From F23-B02 sp963625685 (GTDB lineage Bacteria > Bacillota > Clostridia > Oscillospirales > Oscillospiraceae): a stretch of DNA of 64,000 nucleotides. The translations under genes were made by a program, and so were the position numbers. The notes beneath the pieces are model-generated. The model searched no databases and was not told the origin of the DNA. It saw nothing but the letters and a program-made list of their open reading frames with translations. Below are positions 63,887-64,000 of this stretch, piece by piece; the stretch's first letter is position 1; each line of letters opens with the position of its first letter. The DNA lies in assembly GCA_963625685.1 (NCBI GenBank), contig CAVFTR010000007.1, positions 40,081 through 104,080 on the forward strand, given 5' to 3'.

Positions 63887-64000
63887 GGCCTGCTCCTTTC
63901 TTTGCGCCGGCCATGTACAGGCCGAGCTCCTCGACGCTGGTCTTCTTCGGGTCGAGCTCGCCGACGATCTCGCCCTCGTACATGACGAGGATGCGGTCGG
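63879..64000 (-). CDS. Nucleoside-type ABC transporter ATP-binding protein, C-terminal end (runs off right edge)
   Basis: Only the last 39 codons are present. The reading frame gives DRILVMYEGEIVGEL, the D-loop distal strand of the second ABC domain of sugar or nucleoside importers (MglA/YufO type), then a short tail. Its stop at 63881-63879 overlaps the permease start, consistent with one operon. The binding protein (BmpA-like) is expected further upstream, outside the window. Confidence 0.85.
   Translation of the reverse strand, partial: DRILVMYEGEIVGELDPKKTSVEELGLYMAGAKKGAGHE

Noticed and set aside
1..64000. CRISPR arrays, rRNA genes, integrases or complete insertion sequences
   Set aside because: No regularly spaced direct repeats, no rRNA-like blocks, and no transposase or integrase motifs seen on either strand.

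Overview
The window looks like a piece of chromosome from a GC-rich, strictly anaerobic, probably gut-associated member of the Clostridia (Oscillospiraceae-like Firmicutes). This is inferred from gene content and style: AGGAGG-type ribosome binding sites, consensus sigma-A promoters, many short intrinsic terminators, SLH-anchored surface proteins, type III pantothenate kinase, ATP-dependent PEP carboxykinase, a cysteine desulfidase, a flavodiiron protein and a recJ-relA-dtd cluster. No rRNA, CRISPR array, complete prophage or insertion sequence is visible. One tRNA gene, tRNA-Leu(CAG) with an encoded CCA end, lies at 23324-23411.

Layout. 1-6142: start of an unidentified gene, then a manganese-riboswitch (yybP-ykoY type) operon of a CNNM/CorC-type membrane protein and a Ca2+/Mn2+-type P-type ATPase, then ychF coupled to a TRIC-type channel gene. 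6143-10226: an AT-richer island between two 23-bp near-identical direct repeats. It holds a self-contained operon of three cysteine-rich mini-proteins plus a Sel1-repeat membrane protein, a divergent XRE repressor with twin operators, fragments of a DNA methyltransferase, an ATPase and an acidic-tailed protein, and one intact AAA/DUF4143 ATPase. 10265-12067: MerR-controlled flavodoxin and carboxymuconolactone decarboxylase-cupin genes. 12121-16585: lipoprotein, HtrA protease and a divergent two-component system (secretion-stress-like). 16588-21800: two copies of an intergenic palindromic element flank a metallophosphoesterase, a SurA/PrsA-like protein, tcdA, and a divergent MBL hydrolase/TetR pair.

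21847-32642: DUF1275 and hydrolase genes, tRNA-Leu, DUF975, a beta-CASP nuclease, a four-gene operon headed by an XRE-S24 regulator (with DUF3267, M20 amidohydrolase and TIM-barrel genes), and, divergently, a P1B-like ATPase that has lost several signature residues. 32707-38333: a five-gene surface polysaccharide operon (transglutaminase-like, DUF4358 lipoprotein, MBOAT, DHHW, polysaccharide deacetylase-SLH). 38532-47177: lipase-like protein, two paralogous nucleotidyltransferases around a tocopherol-cyclase-like protein, DegV, and a Crp/Fnr regulator divergent from a flavodiiron protein with two rubredoxin domains.

47228-64000: pssA-like, cysteine desulfidase, coaX with an ECF S-component behind a structured leader, GH13 glucosidase, the recJ-relA-dtd-MBL-exporter operon, a HAD phosphatase, pckA, and the end of a nucleoside ABC importer operon that runs off the right edge.

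The best candidates for something undescribed are the cysteine-rich mini-protein/Sel1 cassette with its repressor inside the repeat-bounded island, the covarying palindromic element, and the degenerate P1B ATPase. All functional assignments are from reading motifs and context; no database search was possible.
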